This document shows, piece by piece, positions 34,088 through 43,794 of a stretch of DNA of 64,000 nucleotides. Position 1 is the stretch's first letter. The number at the start of each line of letters is the position of its first letter. The DNA is from Planctomycetota bacterium. Lineage in GTDB: Bacteria > Planctomycetota > UBA1135 > GCA-002686595. The stretch is taken from assembly GCA_016712565.1 (NCBI GenBank), contig JADJQU010000008.1, positions 166,180 to 230,179 on the forward strand, in the 5' to 3' direction. The notes beneath the pieces are model-generated. The model saw only the letters and a program-made list of their open reading frames with translations. It had not been told where the DNA came from and made no database searches. The translations under genes were made by a program, and so were the position numbers.

Positions 34088-34291
34088 GGTTCTTGCGTGG
34101 GGGGGTGGGGCATCCCTCATGGTACGCGAGCCACCCCCTAGGACGCCCGCCGGGGCGCTGCAATCGACCGTCCGCCGGGGCGAGCGGGGGCGGAGCGGCG
34201 GAGCCCGCCGGGCGGCCGCGGGCGCTGGCCAAGTCGTCATCTCGGCCACCGGCAACCCGCCGCGCGGGGTTGGTAGTCTCTGCGTCGACCC

Positions 34292-35731
34292 ATGAGCCCC
34301 GCCGCCGACTCGAGCCAGGCCCCGTCCACTCTCGCTCCGGTCGTATTGAAGTTCGGGGGAGCGGCCCTGGCGGACGGTCCAGGCATCCGCCGGGTGGGGT
34401 CGATCCTGGCGTCCCGGGGCGGCGCGCGACCCATTGCCGTGGTCAGCGCCGCGGCGGGGGTCACGGAACTGCTGCTTCAGGTGGCCGCGGCGGCCGCCGA
34501 GGGCCGTTGGGAGCTGGAGCGAGTGCGGGTTCGCCACCGCTCGCTCCTGTCCCAGTGCGGGCTCGACCCCGAGCTGCTCAACCGCATGCTGGCCGAGCTG
34601 GCCTCGGTGCTGGAGGGCATTCGCGAGCGGCGGAAAGTCACACCCGCCGAGCGCGACTTCGTGCTCTCCTTCGGCGAGCGCATGAGCGCCCGTGTCGTGG
34701 CCGCCGCCCTGCGCGCGGGCGGTCGCGACGCCACGCCCGTGGACGCCTTCGACCTCGGGCTGATCAGCGACTCCAACCACGGCCGCGCGCGACCGATCGT
34801 CGGCACGGGCGCGGCCATCCGCCGGGCCCTGGCGGAGGTTCCCGGCGTTCCCGTGGTGACGGGCTTTGTCGCCAAGGACGCGGCGGGCAACCTGACCACC
34901 CTGGGGCGCAACGGCTCCGACCTGTCGGCGAGCCTCCTGGCCGAGGCCTGCGGCGCGCGCGAAGTCCAATTCTGGAAGGTGGTGGGCGGCGTCATGAGCG
35001 CCGACCCGTCGATGGTGCCCGACGCGCGCCCCCTGGCTCGCCTCTCTTATATGGAAGCCGCCGAGTACGCCTTCCGCGGCGCCAACGTGTTGCATCCCGG
35101 CGCCCTGGAGCCCCTGGAGCGCTCGGGGATTCCCGCGCGCGTGCTGTGCTTCGCCGATCCGGACGGCGAGGGCACCTGGATCGGCCCCGCCGAGCCTCGC
35201 GCCGAGGAACCCACGGGTCCCGCGGCGGTGGGCGTGACGCTCAAGCGCGGCGCGGCGCTGGTGCGTGTCGATGTGGGCGCCCTGGAGGACCGGTCGCGGC
35301 GCGTGGGGGAGTTCCAGGCCGAGCTGGCGCGCGCCGACGTGGAGCCCCTGTGGCTTGCGTCGGGTCCGCGGGAATTGTCGCTGATCTGCGTGTGGAGCGA
35401 CGAACTGGCGAGCCTGCTCTCGCGCCAGACGCTGCCCGTGGCCATCGAGCGCGCCCTGGCCCTGGTGGCTCTCGTGGGGCCCAACGCCAACTCCGTCGAG
35501 GCCGCGGCGCGGGCCCTGGAGGAGGCCGCCATCGAGGTGCGGGTGCACTGGGCCGAAACGGGGGGGGCGGCGGCCGCCCGGGTGCCCCGGCGGGGATCCG
35601 AGGTCCGCGACCCCGAACCCGAGCGCTCCAGCGCCGTGTTCGTCGTCAGCGAAGCCCTGGCCCCCTCGGCCCTGCGGGCGGTCCACAGCGCCGTGTTCCA
35701 GGCCCGCATGCCCCTTCCGACGGGCTTCTGA
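34292..35731 (+). CDS. lysC: Aspartate kinase
   Basis: Phosphorylates aspartate at the head of the Lys/Thr/Met pathway. The N-terminus has the kinase motif VVLKFGGAALADGPGIRR, followed by AVVSAAAGVTELLL and SFGERMSARVVAAAL. The nucleotide and aspartate-binding GFVAKDAAGNLTTLGRNGSD is near residue 190. Two ACT-like segments at ~310-479 (VTLKRGAALVRVDVGALEDR, LALVALVGPNANSVEAAARA) suggest lysine or threonine feedback. Its 479 residues resemble the monofunctional LysC type. A terminator follows at 35834. Confidence 0.9.
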   Translation: MSPAADSSQAPSTLAPVVLKFGGAALADGPGIRRVGSILASRGGARPIAVVSAAAGVTELLLQVAAAAAEGRWELERVRVRHRSLLSQCGLDPELLNRMLAELASVLEGIRERRKVTPAERDFVLSFGERMSARVVAAALRAGGRDATPVDAFDLGLISDSNHGRARPIVGTGAAIRRALAEVPGVPVVTGFVAKDAAGNLTTLGRNGSDLSASLLAEACGAREVQFWKVVGGVMSADPSMVPDARPLARLSYMEAAEYAFRGANVLHPGALEPLERSGIPARVLCFADPDGEGTWIGPAEPRAEEPTGPAAVGVTLKRGAALVRVDVGALEDRSRRVGEFQAELARADVEPLWLASGPRELSLICVWSDELASLLSRQTLPVAIERALALVALVGPNANSVEAAARALEEAAIEVRVHWAETGGAAAARVPRRGSEVRDPEPERSSAVFVVSEALAPSALRAVHSAVFQARMPLPTGF

Positions 35732-35833
35732 CCCCGCCGGCCGGGCCCTTTCCGACCGCGCCGCGCCCCGCGGGGTAGGTTTCGATGACCCGCCTCCTCG
35801 ACTCGATCAGGGGGGCGCGCGGCGCGAGTAGGT

Positions 35834-35881
35834 GCCGCGGCGTCGGTGTGTGACCAACCACCACCGGCGCGGCCCTTTTTT
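35834..35881 (+). terminator. Rho-independent terminator after aspartokinase
   Basis: An imperfect GC-rich stem pairs GCCGCGGCGTCGGTG at 35834-35848 with CACCGGCGCGGC ending at 35873. It is followed by CC and six T residues (35876-35881). It lies between the convergent aspartokinase and sialidase-like genes. Confidence 0.7.
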
Positions 35882-35886
35882 GGGGG

Positions 35887-37011
35887 TCAGCGCGCTCCCA
35901 GGGCCTCCAGCTCGGCGAGGGTGAAGCGCGCGCAGACGAGGAAGGGGGGAGCGCCCTCGTCCCAGTGGCCGTAGGTGGTGGCGACGAAGCGGCCGTCGGG
36001 CAGGAGCTCGAGGCCGCTGTAGCTGGAATCCCACGGGTGCCGGTTGTCGGCGAGGCGCACGCGCAGGTCGCCGGGCTTGCCCGCGGCGAGATCCCCGTAG
36101 GGGCCGAGCCACAGGACCCAGTCGCCCCGGGTCGTGCTTCCCTCCGCCATGTCGCGCAGGACGATCGCGAGGCGTCCGTCGGGGGCATAGCGCGCCACGT
36201 GTCGGTCGCCGGTGAGCTCGAGCGCCAGCTCCCGGGGAGCGGACCAGCTCTTGCCCCCGTCGAGGGACGTGGTCAGGAAGGAACGATGCTGTCGGCGGTT
36301 CTCCCGCAGGAGCAGGGCGAGCTCCTTGCCGTCGGGCGAAGTCACGGCCCCGGGCTCGCACAGGTCCGCGTCGGCGCGCGCGGCGACCACGCGCGGTGCT
36401 CCCCACGTGAGGCCGCCGTCCGCGGAATCCGTGGCGAACACGTGGAACCGGACGCCGTCGCCGGGGGCGAAGCGCTCACCGAGAAACCGTCCATCGTCGT
36501 GGAAGAAGGCCGTCAGGGTGCCCGGGGCGAACTCCACCAGGCTGGACATGGCGACGATGCCGCCGAACTCGCCGATGGGCGCGAGCTCGCTCCAGCTGGC
36601 GCCCTCGTCCTCCGAGCGCGCCATGCGGATCGGGGCGAGGCCCGAGAACAGGAGCAGGCGGTGCTTGCCTGCGCCGGCCTGGACGCGAAACAGGGTCGGC
36701 GTCTCCTGGGAGGTCTCCCAGCTCTTGGGAGTCGCCAACGGAGCGGACCAGGTGGCGCCGCCGTCCGAGGAACGACGCAAGACGATCGCACCCTTGCCGT
36801 GCCCCTTGGGATAGGCCACCAGCAGCGAGCGACCGTCGCCCAGGAGCACCGTGGAGGGATGGCCCAGGTATTGATTCGGATCGCGATCCACCACCACGAG
36901 GCGTTCGCGGGGGTAGTCCAGGGGCGCCGGAAGCGCGGAGGAGCCCGGGGCTCCCGGCTCCTGGGGCGAGGGGGTTGGGGTGCAGAGGGCGGCGAGCAGG
37001 AGGGCGAGCAT
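35887..37011 (-). CDS. Secreted sialidase-like BNR-repeat protein
   Basis: A 374-residue exported six-bladed propeller of the exo-sialidase (GH33-like) superfamily. Four Asp boxes (S-x-D-x-G-x-T/S-W) are visible: SSDGGATW, SEDEGASW, SADGGLTW and SLDGGKSW. The conserved early strand VAYPKGHGKGAIVLRRS probably contains the first arginine-triad residue. A signal peptide MLALLLAALCTPTPS starts at ATG 37011; GTG at 37020 would add three residues. Catalytic residues cannot be confirmed by eye, so it may bind or cleave other glycosides. Confidence 0.8.
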   Translation of the reverse strand: MLALLLAALCTPTPSPQEPGAPGSSALPAPLDYPRERLVVVDRDPNQYLGHPSTVLLGDGRSLLVAYPKGHGKGAIVLRRSSDGGATWSAPLATPKSWETSQETPTLFRVQAGAGKHRLLLFSGLAPIRMARSEDEGASWSELAPIGEFGGIVAMSSLVEFAPGTLTAFFHDDGRFLGERFAPGDGVRFHVFATDSADGGLTWGAPRVVAARADADLCEPGAVTSPDGKELALLLRENRRQHRSFLTTSLDGGKSWSAPRELALELTGDRHVARYAPDGRLAIVLRDMAEGSTTRGDWVLWLGPYGDLAAGKPGDLRVRLADNRHPWDSSYSGLELLPDGRFVATTYGHWDEGAPPFLVCARFTLAELEALGAR

Positions 37012-37214
37012 GGCCCGCACTCTACGGCAGGGTTCGGCGCCGGGGAGAACCGCCCGCGGCGGTGCTCTGGCCCGCGGACCCCGGACGAGGGGCCTTTCCT
37101 GGCGGGGCGCCTCCCGAAAACGCGCCCGGCTCCGCGGGGACCCCGGGATACCTCAAGCACCGAGGCATCGGCGTCCGATGCCTCGGCCACCGAGAGGTCC
37201 CCCCGGGCAGTTCC

Positions 37215-37547
37215 ATGGTCTCACGCAAGCTCGTCGCCGCCGCCTCCACACCCCTGATCCTGGCCGTGCTCGCCGAGGGCGAGAGCTGGGGCTACGCCAT
37301 CCTGCGCCGCATTCGCGCCCTGTCCGAGGGCCGGCTGGATTGGAATGAGGGCATGCTCTACCCGGTGCTGCACCGCCTGGAGCGCGACGGGTGGGTCGAG
37401 GCCTTCTGGAGCACCTCGGAGGAAAACCGCCGGCGGCGCTACTACCGCCTCACGACGGCGGGCCGCGCGGCGCTGGCGGCCGAGCGCGAGCAGTGGCTCA
37501 CGGTCCATCGCACCCTGGCTGACCTCTGGGAGGCTCCCCGTGCGTGA
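37215..37547 (+). CDS. PadR-family transcriptional regulator
   Basis: A 110-residue PadR-type winged-helix repressor. The signature LAVLAEGESWGYAILRRIR is followed by LDWNEGMLYPVLHRLERDGWVEAFW and RRRYYRLTTAGRAAL. Short PadR proteins of this type usually control an adjacent membrane protein. The ATG at 37215 begins the conserved helix, although the frame is open upstream. The stop overlaps the next gene's GTG start by 8 nt. Confidence 0.93.
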   Translation: MVSRKLVAAASTPLILAVLAEGESWGYAILRRIRALSEGRLDWNEGMLYPVLHRLERDGWVEAFWSTSEENRRRRYYRLTTAGRAALAAEREQWLTVHRTLADLWEAPRA

Positions 37548-38220
37548 ACTCGAATCCGAGATCGAGCGTTGGCGCCGCGGGGCGGAGCGCCGCACGGGCC
37601 TCGACGTCGACCAGTTGGACGAGCTGGAGGAGCACCTGCGAGCCGCCGTTCGCGACGAACTGGCGCGCGGGCTTGCGTCCAGCGCGGCCTTTGAACGGGC
37701 TTCGCGCCGACTGGGCGACGTGGCCCTCCTGCAAGCCCACTTTCCCAAGCCACCCCTAGCCATGAACCACGCCAGCAAGCTCCTGGGCGTCGTGCTCAGC
37801 GCCGCCATCGTGCTCTTCACCCTCGACCAAACCGGGCAGATCGCGAGTTTCCTCGCCCCGGGCAAGCTCGCCGTGGTCGTCGGCCTGATCGCCGCCGGGC
37901 TCCTGGCCGGGCACGGGATCGCTCCCATGGGAGCCGCGGCGCGCTGCGCACTGACCGGGCGCAAGCCCGCGGCGGGTCCCGCGCGACACGAACTGGCGGC
38001 CCTGGCGCGGCGCGGCTATCGCCTCTCCTGGGCCGCCGGGGCTCTCGCGAGCCTGATGAGCGCACTGGTGGCGCTCACCGCCATGGGAAGTCCCGAAAGC
38101 CTCTGGACGGAGCTGGCGCGCTCGAGCTTCGGTGTCCTGTACGGCGCGCTGCTGGCCGAGATCGTCTTCGCCAACCTGTGGGCCTGGGTCGCTCCCACGC
38201 CCGAGGCGAGCGCGGGCTAG
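37540..38220 (+). CDS. Membrane protein with N-terminal HAAS/permease-prefix domain
   Basis: A 226-residue product. The first ~60 residues (ELESEIERWRRGAERRTGLD ... ELEEHLRAAVRDELARG) match the helical HAAS/permease-prefix type often co-encoded with PadR regulators. Four hydrophobic segments follow (SKLLGVVLSAAIVLFTL, LAVVVGLIAAGLLAGHG, LSWAAGALASLMSALVALTA, FGVLYGALLAEIVFANLWAWV). The second helix region (FLAPGKLAVVVG) resembles MotA/TolQ-like channels, but the resemblance is weak. Its start overlaps the padR stop, so both are likely cotranslated. Confidence 0.75.
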   Translation: MRELESEIERWRRGAERRTGLDVDQLDELEEHLRAAVRDELARGLASSAAFERASRRLGDVALLQAHFPKPPLAMNHASKLLGVVLSAAIVLFTLDQTGQIASFLAPGKLAVVVGLIAAGLLAGHGIAPMGAAARCALTGRKPAAGPARHELAALARRGYRLSWAAGALASLMSALVALTAMGSPESLWTELARSSFGVLYGALLAEIVFANLWAWVAPTPEASAG

Positions 38221-38246
38221 ACTACGGCTACCTTCCGGGAGTCGCG

Positions 38247-39488
38247 ATGTTCGCCACGCTCATGTGCTGCTGCTTCGCGCTCCAGGCGGGGGGCGTGACC
38301 CCGGTGCCTCCCGCGACTCCCGCCGTGGAAGCACGCACCGGCGACGGCCGTTTCGTGGCGCGCATCGCGCGCGCGGAGGGCCAGGAAAAGGTGCCCGAGA
38401 GCCTGGCGCGCTATCGGCTCAACGTGTTTGAGCAACTGGCCGACTCACGCGAAAGTCTGCGCTGGAGCGTGCTCTATCCCTTCGAGGGCGAGGCGGCGCG
38501 CTTCGTGCTGGCGCCGGGGGGCCGCGCCTTCGCCGAGGCCCGCGAACGCTGCAGCGACGGGCGCACGGTGCTCAGCGTGCAGACCGCGGGCGGGCGCACC
38601 CAGTGGACCGGGGCGGAGCTGGAGATCACGCGGGAAATGCGCGGCGGCGACAACCGCGACGAGTGGCTCGATCCGGCGCGGGAGACCCGTGTCGCCTGGA
38701 CCGACGGTCCCTTCGGGCCGTTCCTGGAGCTCAGCTTGCCCCTGCGCGACGGCTCGGACCGGCGCATCGACGTGTTGGCCGGGCGCTGGATGGGGGACGG
38801 TCGGACGGCCACGGTGGAACCGGCCGTCCAGGGCGGGCTTCCGGAGCGCGTGGCCGTGCCCTACGTGCATTCGGTCCAGGTGCCGCGCGTCGTGCGCGCG
38901 GGCAGACCCATCCAGATTTCGATCCAGGGGCGGCATGCCACGCCCAACTGGAGGCTTTTGGGGTTCGAGCTGGAGCGCGAGGACGGCGTGCTGCACCTGA
39001 CGCCGCGCTCGGAGGCCCCCGACGGCGTCCAGGCCCAGGTGCTGTCCAACTTCCAGGTGGGGGCGATCTTGCGGGACGTGCCCGTGGGCCGCTACGTCCT
39101 GCGCGTCGAGGGCTGGAGCCCCGGCGGCAGGCCCTTCGTGCTCGACGTGGTGCCCGAGCACCTGTGCGCGCGCCTGGAGACCCGCGGTGGATTCGCCGGC
39201 GTCGAGCAGGTGGTCGAGCTCTACGACGTGGGACTCCTGCGGCGTCGCTGGCGTCCGGACCAGCCCGCGGAATTCGTGGAGCTGGCCGCGGAGCGACAGG
39301 CCTTGCTCGAGGGCCTGCGGGCCGCGCTGCCCTCCGAGGGCCGCAGCGCGACCACGAAGGGCGCCGCCGACCTGTTCCTGCACACTCTGGGCTACTGGAG
39401 CGGCGAAGAGTGGATCACCGTCCAGGTGGACGATCTGGCGGCGACCGAGGCCGAGCGAGCTTTCCTCGAGGGCCTGCGGGCCGACTGA
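38247..39488 (+). CDS. Secreted protein of unknown function
   Basis: A 413-residue product with a short hydrophobic Cys-rich start (MFATLMCCCFALQAGGV) that may serve as a signal. The body is mixed beta-strand with DPxRETR and RSEAPDGVQAQVLSN-type segments, and ends with a helical part (EFVELAAERQALLEGLRAAL). Segments such as HSVQVPRVVRAGRPIQISIQ look like an Ig-fold. No family is recognised. It lies 27 nt after the HAAS protein gene and could be in the same operon. Confidence 0.65.
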   Translation: MFATLMCCCFALQAGGVTPVPPATPAVEARTGDGRFVARIARAEGQEKVPESLARYRLNVFEQLADSRESLRWSVLYPFEGEAARFVLAPGGRAFAEARERCSDGRTVLSVQTAGGRTQWTGAELEITREMRGGDNRDEWLDPARETRVAWTDGPFGPFLELSLPLRDGSDRRIDVLAGRWMGDGRTATVEPAVQGGLPERVAVPYVHSVQVPRVVRAGRPIQISIQGRHATPNWRLLGFELEREDGVLHLTPRSEAPDGVQAQVLSNFQVGAILRDVPVGRYVLRVEGWSPGGRPFVLDVVPEHLCARLETRGGFAGVEQVVELYDVGLLRRRWRPDQPAEFVELAAERQALLEGLRAALPSEGRSATTKGAADLFLHTLGYWSGEEWITVQVDDLAATEAERAFLEGLRAD

Positions 39489-39688
39489 GCCGGCCGCGGG
39501 GCGCCGAGGGCGGGCGGCGATGGCCGCGCCTCCCCGCGAACCCAGGGAAAGTGGGAAAAGCCACCGTTTGGCCCCAGCGCCAACGCCTTGCTGGGTGCGG
39601 ACAGAGCTCGAGCGAGCCGTCCGTGCGCGGCTGTGCTGGGAAGCGCCGCGGATCCTCCCCCGAATTTCCTCCTCTTCGAGCCCACGCC

Positions 39689-41596
39689 ATGAAGATCGAC
39701 TCCCTGCACGTTCTGATTCCCTGGATTGCGGCCAGCCTCCCCATGTTCACGCTGCACCCGGCGGCGGCCGCCAGTGGCCCCAACGGCGGTGCTGCCACGG
39801 GCGCCGTGGCCGAGCTGGCGCCGGGAGCCTTCGCGGGCGCCCTCGGGCTGCCCAGCGCTGGGATGCCCTGGGCCCCGCCGCCCCTGCGGATCAACGAGGT
39901 CGGCATCGGGGGCCTGGAGTACGTCGAGCTGTTCAATGGTGGCAGCTCGGCCTTGTCACTCAGCGGCTGCCGACTCACCACCGGCTCGGGGACGATCTCG
40001 TTCGCGGACGTGACCCAGTTGATTCCCGCCGGCGGCTACTACGTGCTCGCCCGCACGGGTCCGGCGGACGTGGGCGTCTCCAATGACCCGAGCGTGCCGC
40101 TCAAGACGGTCTCCGTGCCCTTGACCGGTTTGCTGTCGGACACGGTGCTGCTGGAGACTTCCGCCGGGGCGGTGATCGACGCGGTCGCCTACGGAAGCTC
40201 CGCACCGCTCGGGGCGTTGTATTCGAAGGCCCTCGCCGCGGGGCAGTTCACTTCCGGCCAGTTCGTCAGCCTGGCCAACGAGTACGGGAGCGTCGCCCTG
40301 GGCCGCAACGCCCAGGGAAGGGACACCAACAGCCTCGCGGCGGACTGGACCACCCACGGCGGTGTCGACGGATACTGCGGGTCGCCCTGCGCGGTGAACC
40401 GGGGGATCCCCGCGGGCGCGAGCGAAACCGTCAAGATGGTCCAGGCCCGCCTCAATCAGGTGCTGATGAACGTCTACGGCTGCGACGTGACGAACGCCAG
40501 CCACGTGGGAGCCAGCGGCAGCGACGGGAACTCGAGCGCGATCCACACGCTGCATGTCCAAAGCCCGACGCTGGGCCTGCTGAAGTTGACTGGACTCTTG
40601 AGCTACAAGTTCCAGGGCGCGGCGGGGGGGGACTACACGATCCGGCTCCTGGGCGCGCTTCAGGACGCCGCGGCGGGCGTGCAATTGGACGTGGACGTGC
40701 GTGACCAGAAAATCGGTGCGAGCCAGACGCTCACGCTGACGGTCAACTTGAAGAACCTCACCGGGGCTCTGACGCAGCGGCCGTACTCCGAAACCGTGGT
40801 CCTGGCCGGCTCCGGGGCGCGCGGCAACCACACGCTCAGCCAGACGCGCAGCCTGACGGACTGGTTCCTCATCACGCGTTCCACGGCGGCGACCCAGAGC
40901 ATCCGTTGGGTGCTGGCGGGAGGCGTGCTCCAGAGCGTGGCCTCGGATGCCAGCATCCAGCGCGACTGGCCCATCGTGCCCAACGTGCCGGGCGGCACGC
41001 CCAATCCGCCGTACACCACCGAGCGACTGACGTTTGCGTCCACCTGCACCCCGCGCGACGACGGGTTCGACCTGAAGTTCGGCGCCTTCCAGTCGGACTT
41101 CGGCAGCTTTGGAATCGCGGATCACCGCAACGCCGGACTGAGCGTCACCGTGGACGACACCGGCAGCCACGTCAGTGCCGTGCGCGTGGCCGACGTGACC
41201 TATCCTTCTCCGGCGGGTTTCACCACCGCCATGCGCATTCAGACCGATCTCACCATCGATCCGCAAAGCGGCAATGTCGCCAGCGACACGCACCTCTACG
41301 ACGGTCCTCAACTTCTGGGGAGCTTGCAGGGCTTCATTGACCCGCCGGCCCAAGGCAGTGGGTGGAAGCGGCTGCTGGGAGAGCTGGTGGGCCACGCGAA
41401 ATGGCTCGGACACGTGGCGGCGACCGTGATCAGCGGCAGCGCCTGTGCCGTGGCGACGAGCGCGGTTCCGGCCAGCGGCTACCCGGTGCTGCCCGCGCCG
41501 CCCGCCACCCTGCCACCGATCACCTACATGGTGTTCCTCCCCACCACCTGTGCGCAGCTCGTCAACCTGGTCTACGAGCACACGCGCCCGAACTGA
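39689..41596 (+). CDS. Secreted lamin-tail-domain protein, paralogue 1
   Basis: A 635-residue exported protein. The signal region is MKIDSLHVLIPWIAASLPMF, with cleavage probably after HPAAAASG. A lamin-tail (LTD) Ig-like domain follows at about residues 65-210: LRINEVGIGGLEYVELFNGG, SALSLSGCRL, IPAGGYYVLAR and ALGRNAQGRDTN. The remaining ~400 residues form a novel region shared with the next gene (VKMVQARLNQVLMNVYGCDV, TQRPYSETVVLAGSGARGNH, DDGFDLKFGAFQSDFGSFG). It ends with a hydrophobic Gly/Ala-rich segment (WLGHVAATVISGSACAVATS). It is probably a surface or secreted structural protein. Confidence 0.82.
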   Translation: MKIDSLHVLIPWIAASLPMFTLHPAAAASGPNGGAATGAVAELAPGAFAGALGLPSAGMPWAPPPLRINEVGIGGLEYVELFNGGSSALSLSGCRLTTGSGTISFADVTQLIPAGGYYVLARTGPADVGVSNDPSVPLKTVSVPLTGLLSDTVLLETSAGAVIDAVAYGSSAPLGALYSKALAAGQFTSGQFVSLANEYGSVALGRNAQGRDTNSLAADWTTHGGVDGYCGSPCAVNRGIPAGASETVKMVQARLNQVLMNVYGCDVTNASHVGASGSDGNSSAIHTLHVQSPTLGLLKLTGLLSYKFQGAAGGDYTIRLLGALQDAAAGVQLDVDVRDQKIGASQTLTLTVNLKNLTGALTQRPYSETVVLAGSGARGNHTLSQTRSLTDWFLITRSTAATQSIRWVLAGGVLQSVASDASIQRDWPIVPNVPGGTPNPPYTTERLTFASTCTPRDDGFDLKFGAFQSDFGSFGIADHRNAGLSVTVDDTGSHVSAVRVADVTYPSPAGFTTAMRIQTDLTIDPQSGNVASDTHLYDGPQLLGSLQGFIDPPAQGSGWKRLLGELVGHAKWLGHVAATVISGSACAVATSAVPASGYPVLPAPPATLPPITYMVFLPTTCAQLVNLVYEHTRPN

Positions 41597-41617
41597 ATCG
41601 CGAGAGGGACCACCCGC

Positions 41618-41652
41618 TCACCCGCGCGCACGCCAGACGTGCGCGCGGGTGA
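41618..41652. terminator. Strong hairpin after lamin-tail paralogue 1
   Basis: A perfect 15-bp stem, TCACCCGCGCGCACG and its complement, with loop CCAGA. It is followed on the plus strand by TTTCATTTT. It is nearly identical to the hairpin after paralogue 2, so the duplicated unit included its terminator. Confidence 0.8.
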
Positions 41653-41856
41653 TTTCATTTTCACGGCACCCGCGCTCGCCGGACACCGACCCACCTGCCG
41701 CGCGAAAAGAATCGAAGAACCCATGCCGACCGACCACGGCCGTCGCGCCCTTGAGCATGCGGACAGCGCTCACTATCGAGCGCGCGTCCAACGAGATCCC
41801 AACAGCACATCCGAGCTGCACCCGCCGGGCCCTGGGCCCGAACACCAAGCACTGCC

Positions 41857-43749
41857 ATGAAGATCCCCTCCCAACCTGCGTTCCATTCCCTGTTCACGAT
41901 CGGCGCCCAACTGCTCGCGGTCGGCGCGGTCCAAGCCGCAACTCCGAACCACGAGGCGAGCGAGTTGGTCCCCAACTCGATCGTCGCCGCGGCCCCTTGG
42001 GCTCCGCCTGCCCTGCGGATCAACGAGGTCGGCATCGGTGACGTCGAGTACGTCGAGCTGTTCAACGGCGGCGCCTCGGCGCTGTCCTTGAGCGGCTGCC
42101 GCATCACCACTTCCCTGGGAAGCGTTTCCCTCTCCAACGTGACCCAGCTGATTCCCTCAGGGGGCTACTACGTGGTCGCGCGCATGCGCCCGGCCGACGT
42201 GGGCGTGTCCAACGACCCCACGGTGCCGCTCAAGGTGGTCTCGGCGCCCATGACCGGGATCCTCGCCGACACCGTGGTGCTCGAAACCGCGGGCGGAGCC
42301 GTGATCGACGCCATGGCCTACGGGACGGCCGCGCCGACCGGCCCGCTCTACGCCAAGGCCGTCGCCGCCGGCCAGTTCCCGTCCGGCCAGTTCGTCAACA
42401 TCGGAGCGGAGTACGGCAGCCTCGCCTTGGGCCGCAACTCCCAAGGCAAGGACAACAACAATCTGGCGAGCGATTGGCAGCCCCACGGCGGCGCTCAGGC
42501 CTACTGCGGCTCGCCGATGAAGGCGAATACGGCAATCCCCGTCGGCGCCACCGAGACCGTGAAGATGATCCAGGCGCGACTCAACCAGGTCCTGCTCAAC
42601 ATCTACGGCTGCGACGTGACCAGTGCCGGCCACAGCGGCTACACGGGCAACGACGCGAACTCGAACGCGGTGCACTCGCTCAAGGTGCAAAGCCCGATCC
42701 ACGGCGCTCTGGTGCTGACCGGGAACCTGAGCCACACCTTCGCGGGCTCGGCGTCGGGCGGCTACACGATCAAGACGACGGGGACCCTCAAGGACGCCGC
42801 GGCGGGCGTGCAGCTCGACGTGAACGTCAATGACAAGCGCAGCGGAACCACGCAGACCGTGACGGTCACGGTGAACCTGAAGGACCTCGCGGGGGCCATG
42901 ACCCAGCGGCCCTACACCGAGACCGTGGTGCTGGCGGGCTCCGGCACGCGCGGCAATCACGCGTTCCAGCAAACGCGGAGCCTGACCGACTGGAGCGGGA
43001 TCACGCGCTCGACGACGGCAAGCAGCAATGTGCAGTGGACGATGGCGAATGGGATTCTCGGTTCGGTGCTGACCAACGCCAACATCCAACGCGACTTCCC
43101 GATCGTGCCCAACATCCAAACGGGCTCCCCCAATCCCCCCTTCACCACGGAACGCCTGACGTTTTCGTCCACCGGCACGCGCCGCGGCGACGGGTTCGAC
43201 ATCAAGTACGACTCGTGGGTCTCTGATTTCGGCGCCTACGGTCAGGCTGATCACCAGGGCGCGCGCATGAGCGTCACCGTGGATGACTCGGGCCAGAACT
43301 TCCAGGCCGAGCGCGTCGCGAACGTCACCTTCCCGTCTCCGTCCGGGATTCACACCGCCATCAACGTGCAGTCGTCGATGGCCGTGGATCGTGCGACGGG
43401 GAACATCGCGATCGAATCGAAGCTCTTCAATGGGGCCGTGCTGCTGGGAACCGCCACTGGCTTCATCGATCCGGCCCCGGTCGTCTCGACGGTCCAAGGC
43501 GGCTTCTGGAGCTCCCTCGGCAGCGGCCTGTGGACGGCGACGAAGTGGGTGGGCCACATCGGCGCGACGGTTGTCGTCGGTGGCGCCTGCGCGCTGGGCA
43601 CCGTGGTGGTCACCGGAGCCGCGGGCATCGTGGACGTCGCCACTCTGGGTGCGGCCACGCCCGGCTCGGTCACCGCGGTCGTGGTCACCGGCGGGGGCTG
43701 CGTCTACCTCTCGAATCTCACCTACTCCGCGACCACGCCCGGTGGCTAA
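41857..43749 (+). CDS. Secreted lamin-tail-domain protein, paralogue 2
   Basis: A 630-residue tandem paralogue of the preceding gene, similar over its whole length. The signal region is HSLFTIGAQLLAVGAVQAAT. The LTD domain reads LRINEVGIGDVEYVELFNGG and PSGGYYVVARMRPADVGVSN. The shared middle region includes VKMIQARLNQVLLNIYGCDV and TQRPYTETVVLAGSGTRGNH. Its C-terminus is longer and strongly hydrophobic (WVGHIGATVVVGGACALGTV, then VTAVVVTGGGCVYLSNL), which may insert in or associate with a membrane. The function is unknown. Confidence 0.82.
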   Translation: MKIPSQPAFHSLFTIGAQLLAVGAVQAATPNHEASELVPNSIVAAAPWAPPALRINEVGIGDVEYVELFNGGASALSLSGCRITTSLGSVSLSNVTQLIPSGGYYVVARMRPADVGVSNDPTVPLKVVSAPMTGILADTVVLETAGGAVIDAMAYGTAAPTGPLYAKAVAAGQFPSGQFVNIGAEYGSLALGRNSQGKDNNNLASDWQPHGGAQAYCGSPMKANTAIPVGATETVKMIQARLNQVLLNIYGCDVTSAGHSGYTGNDANSNAVHSLKVQSPIHGALVLTGNLSHTFAGSASGGYTIKTTGTLKDAAAGVQLDVNVNDKRSGTTQTVTVTVNLKDLAGAMTQRPYTETVVLAGSGTRGNHAFQQTRSLTDWSGITRSTTASSNVQWTMANGILGSVLTNANIQRDFPIVPNIQTGSPNPPFTTERLTFSSTGTRRGDGFDIKYDSWVSDFGAYGQADHQGARMSVTVDDSGQNFQAERVANVTFPSPSGIHTAINVQSSMAVDRATGNIAIESKLFNGAVLLGTATGFIDPAPVVSTVQGGFWSSLGSGLWTATKWVGHIGATVVVGGACALGTVVVTGAAGIVDVATLGAATPGSVTAVVVTGGGCVYLSNLTYSATTPGG

Positions 43750-43794
43750 CCGGCAACCGCCTCGGCCCTGAGGCGGACGAGGCCTGGCTGAAAG

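Noticed and set aside
34088..35686. Upstream extension of the LeuA-like frame across the aspartokinase gene
   Set aside because: The extension is antisense to aspartokinase and has no family similarity. The LeuA core starts at the ATG at 34087.
37540..38220. Calling the HAAS protein a MotA/ExbB proton channel
   Set aside because: Only one helix region resembles MotA, and the conserved channel residues and family length are missing.
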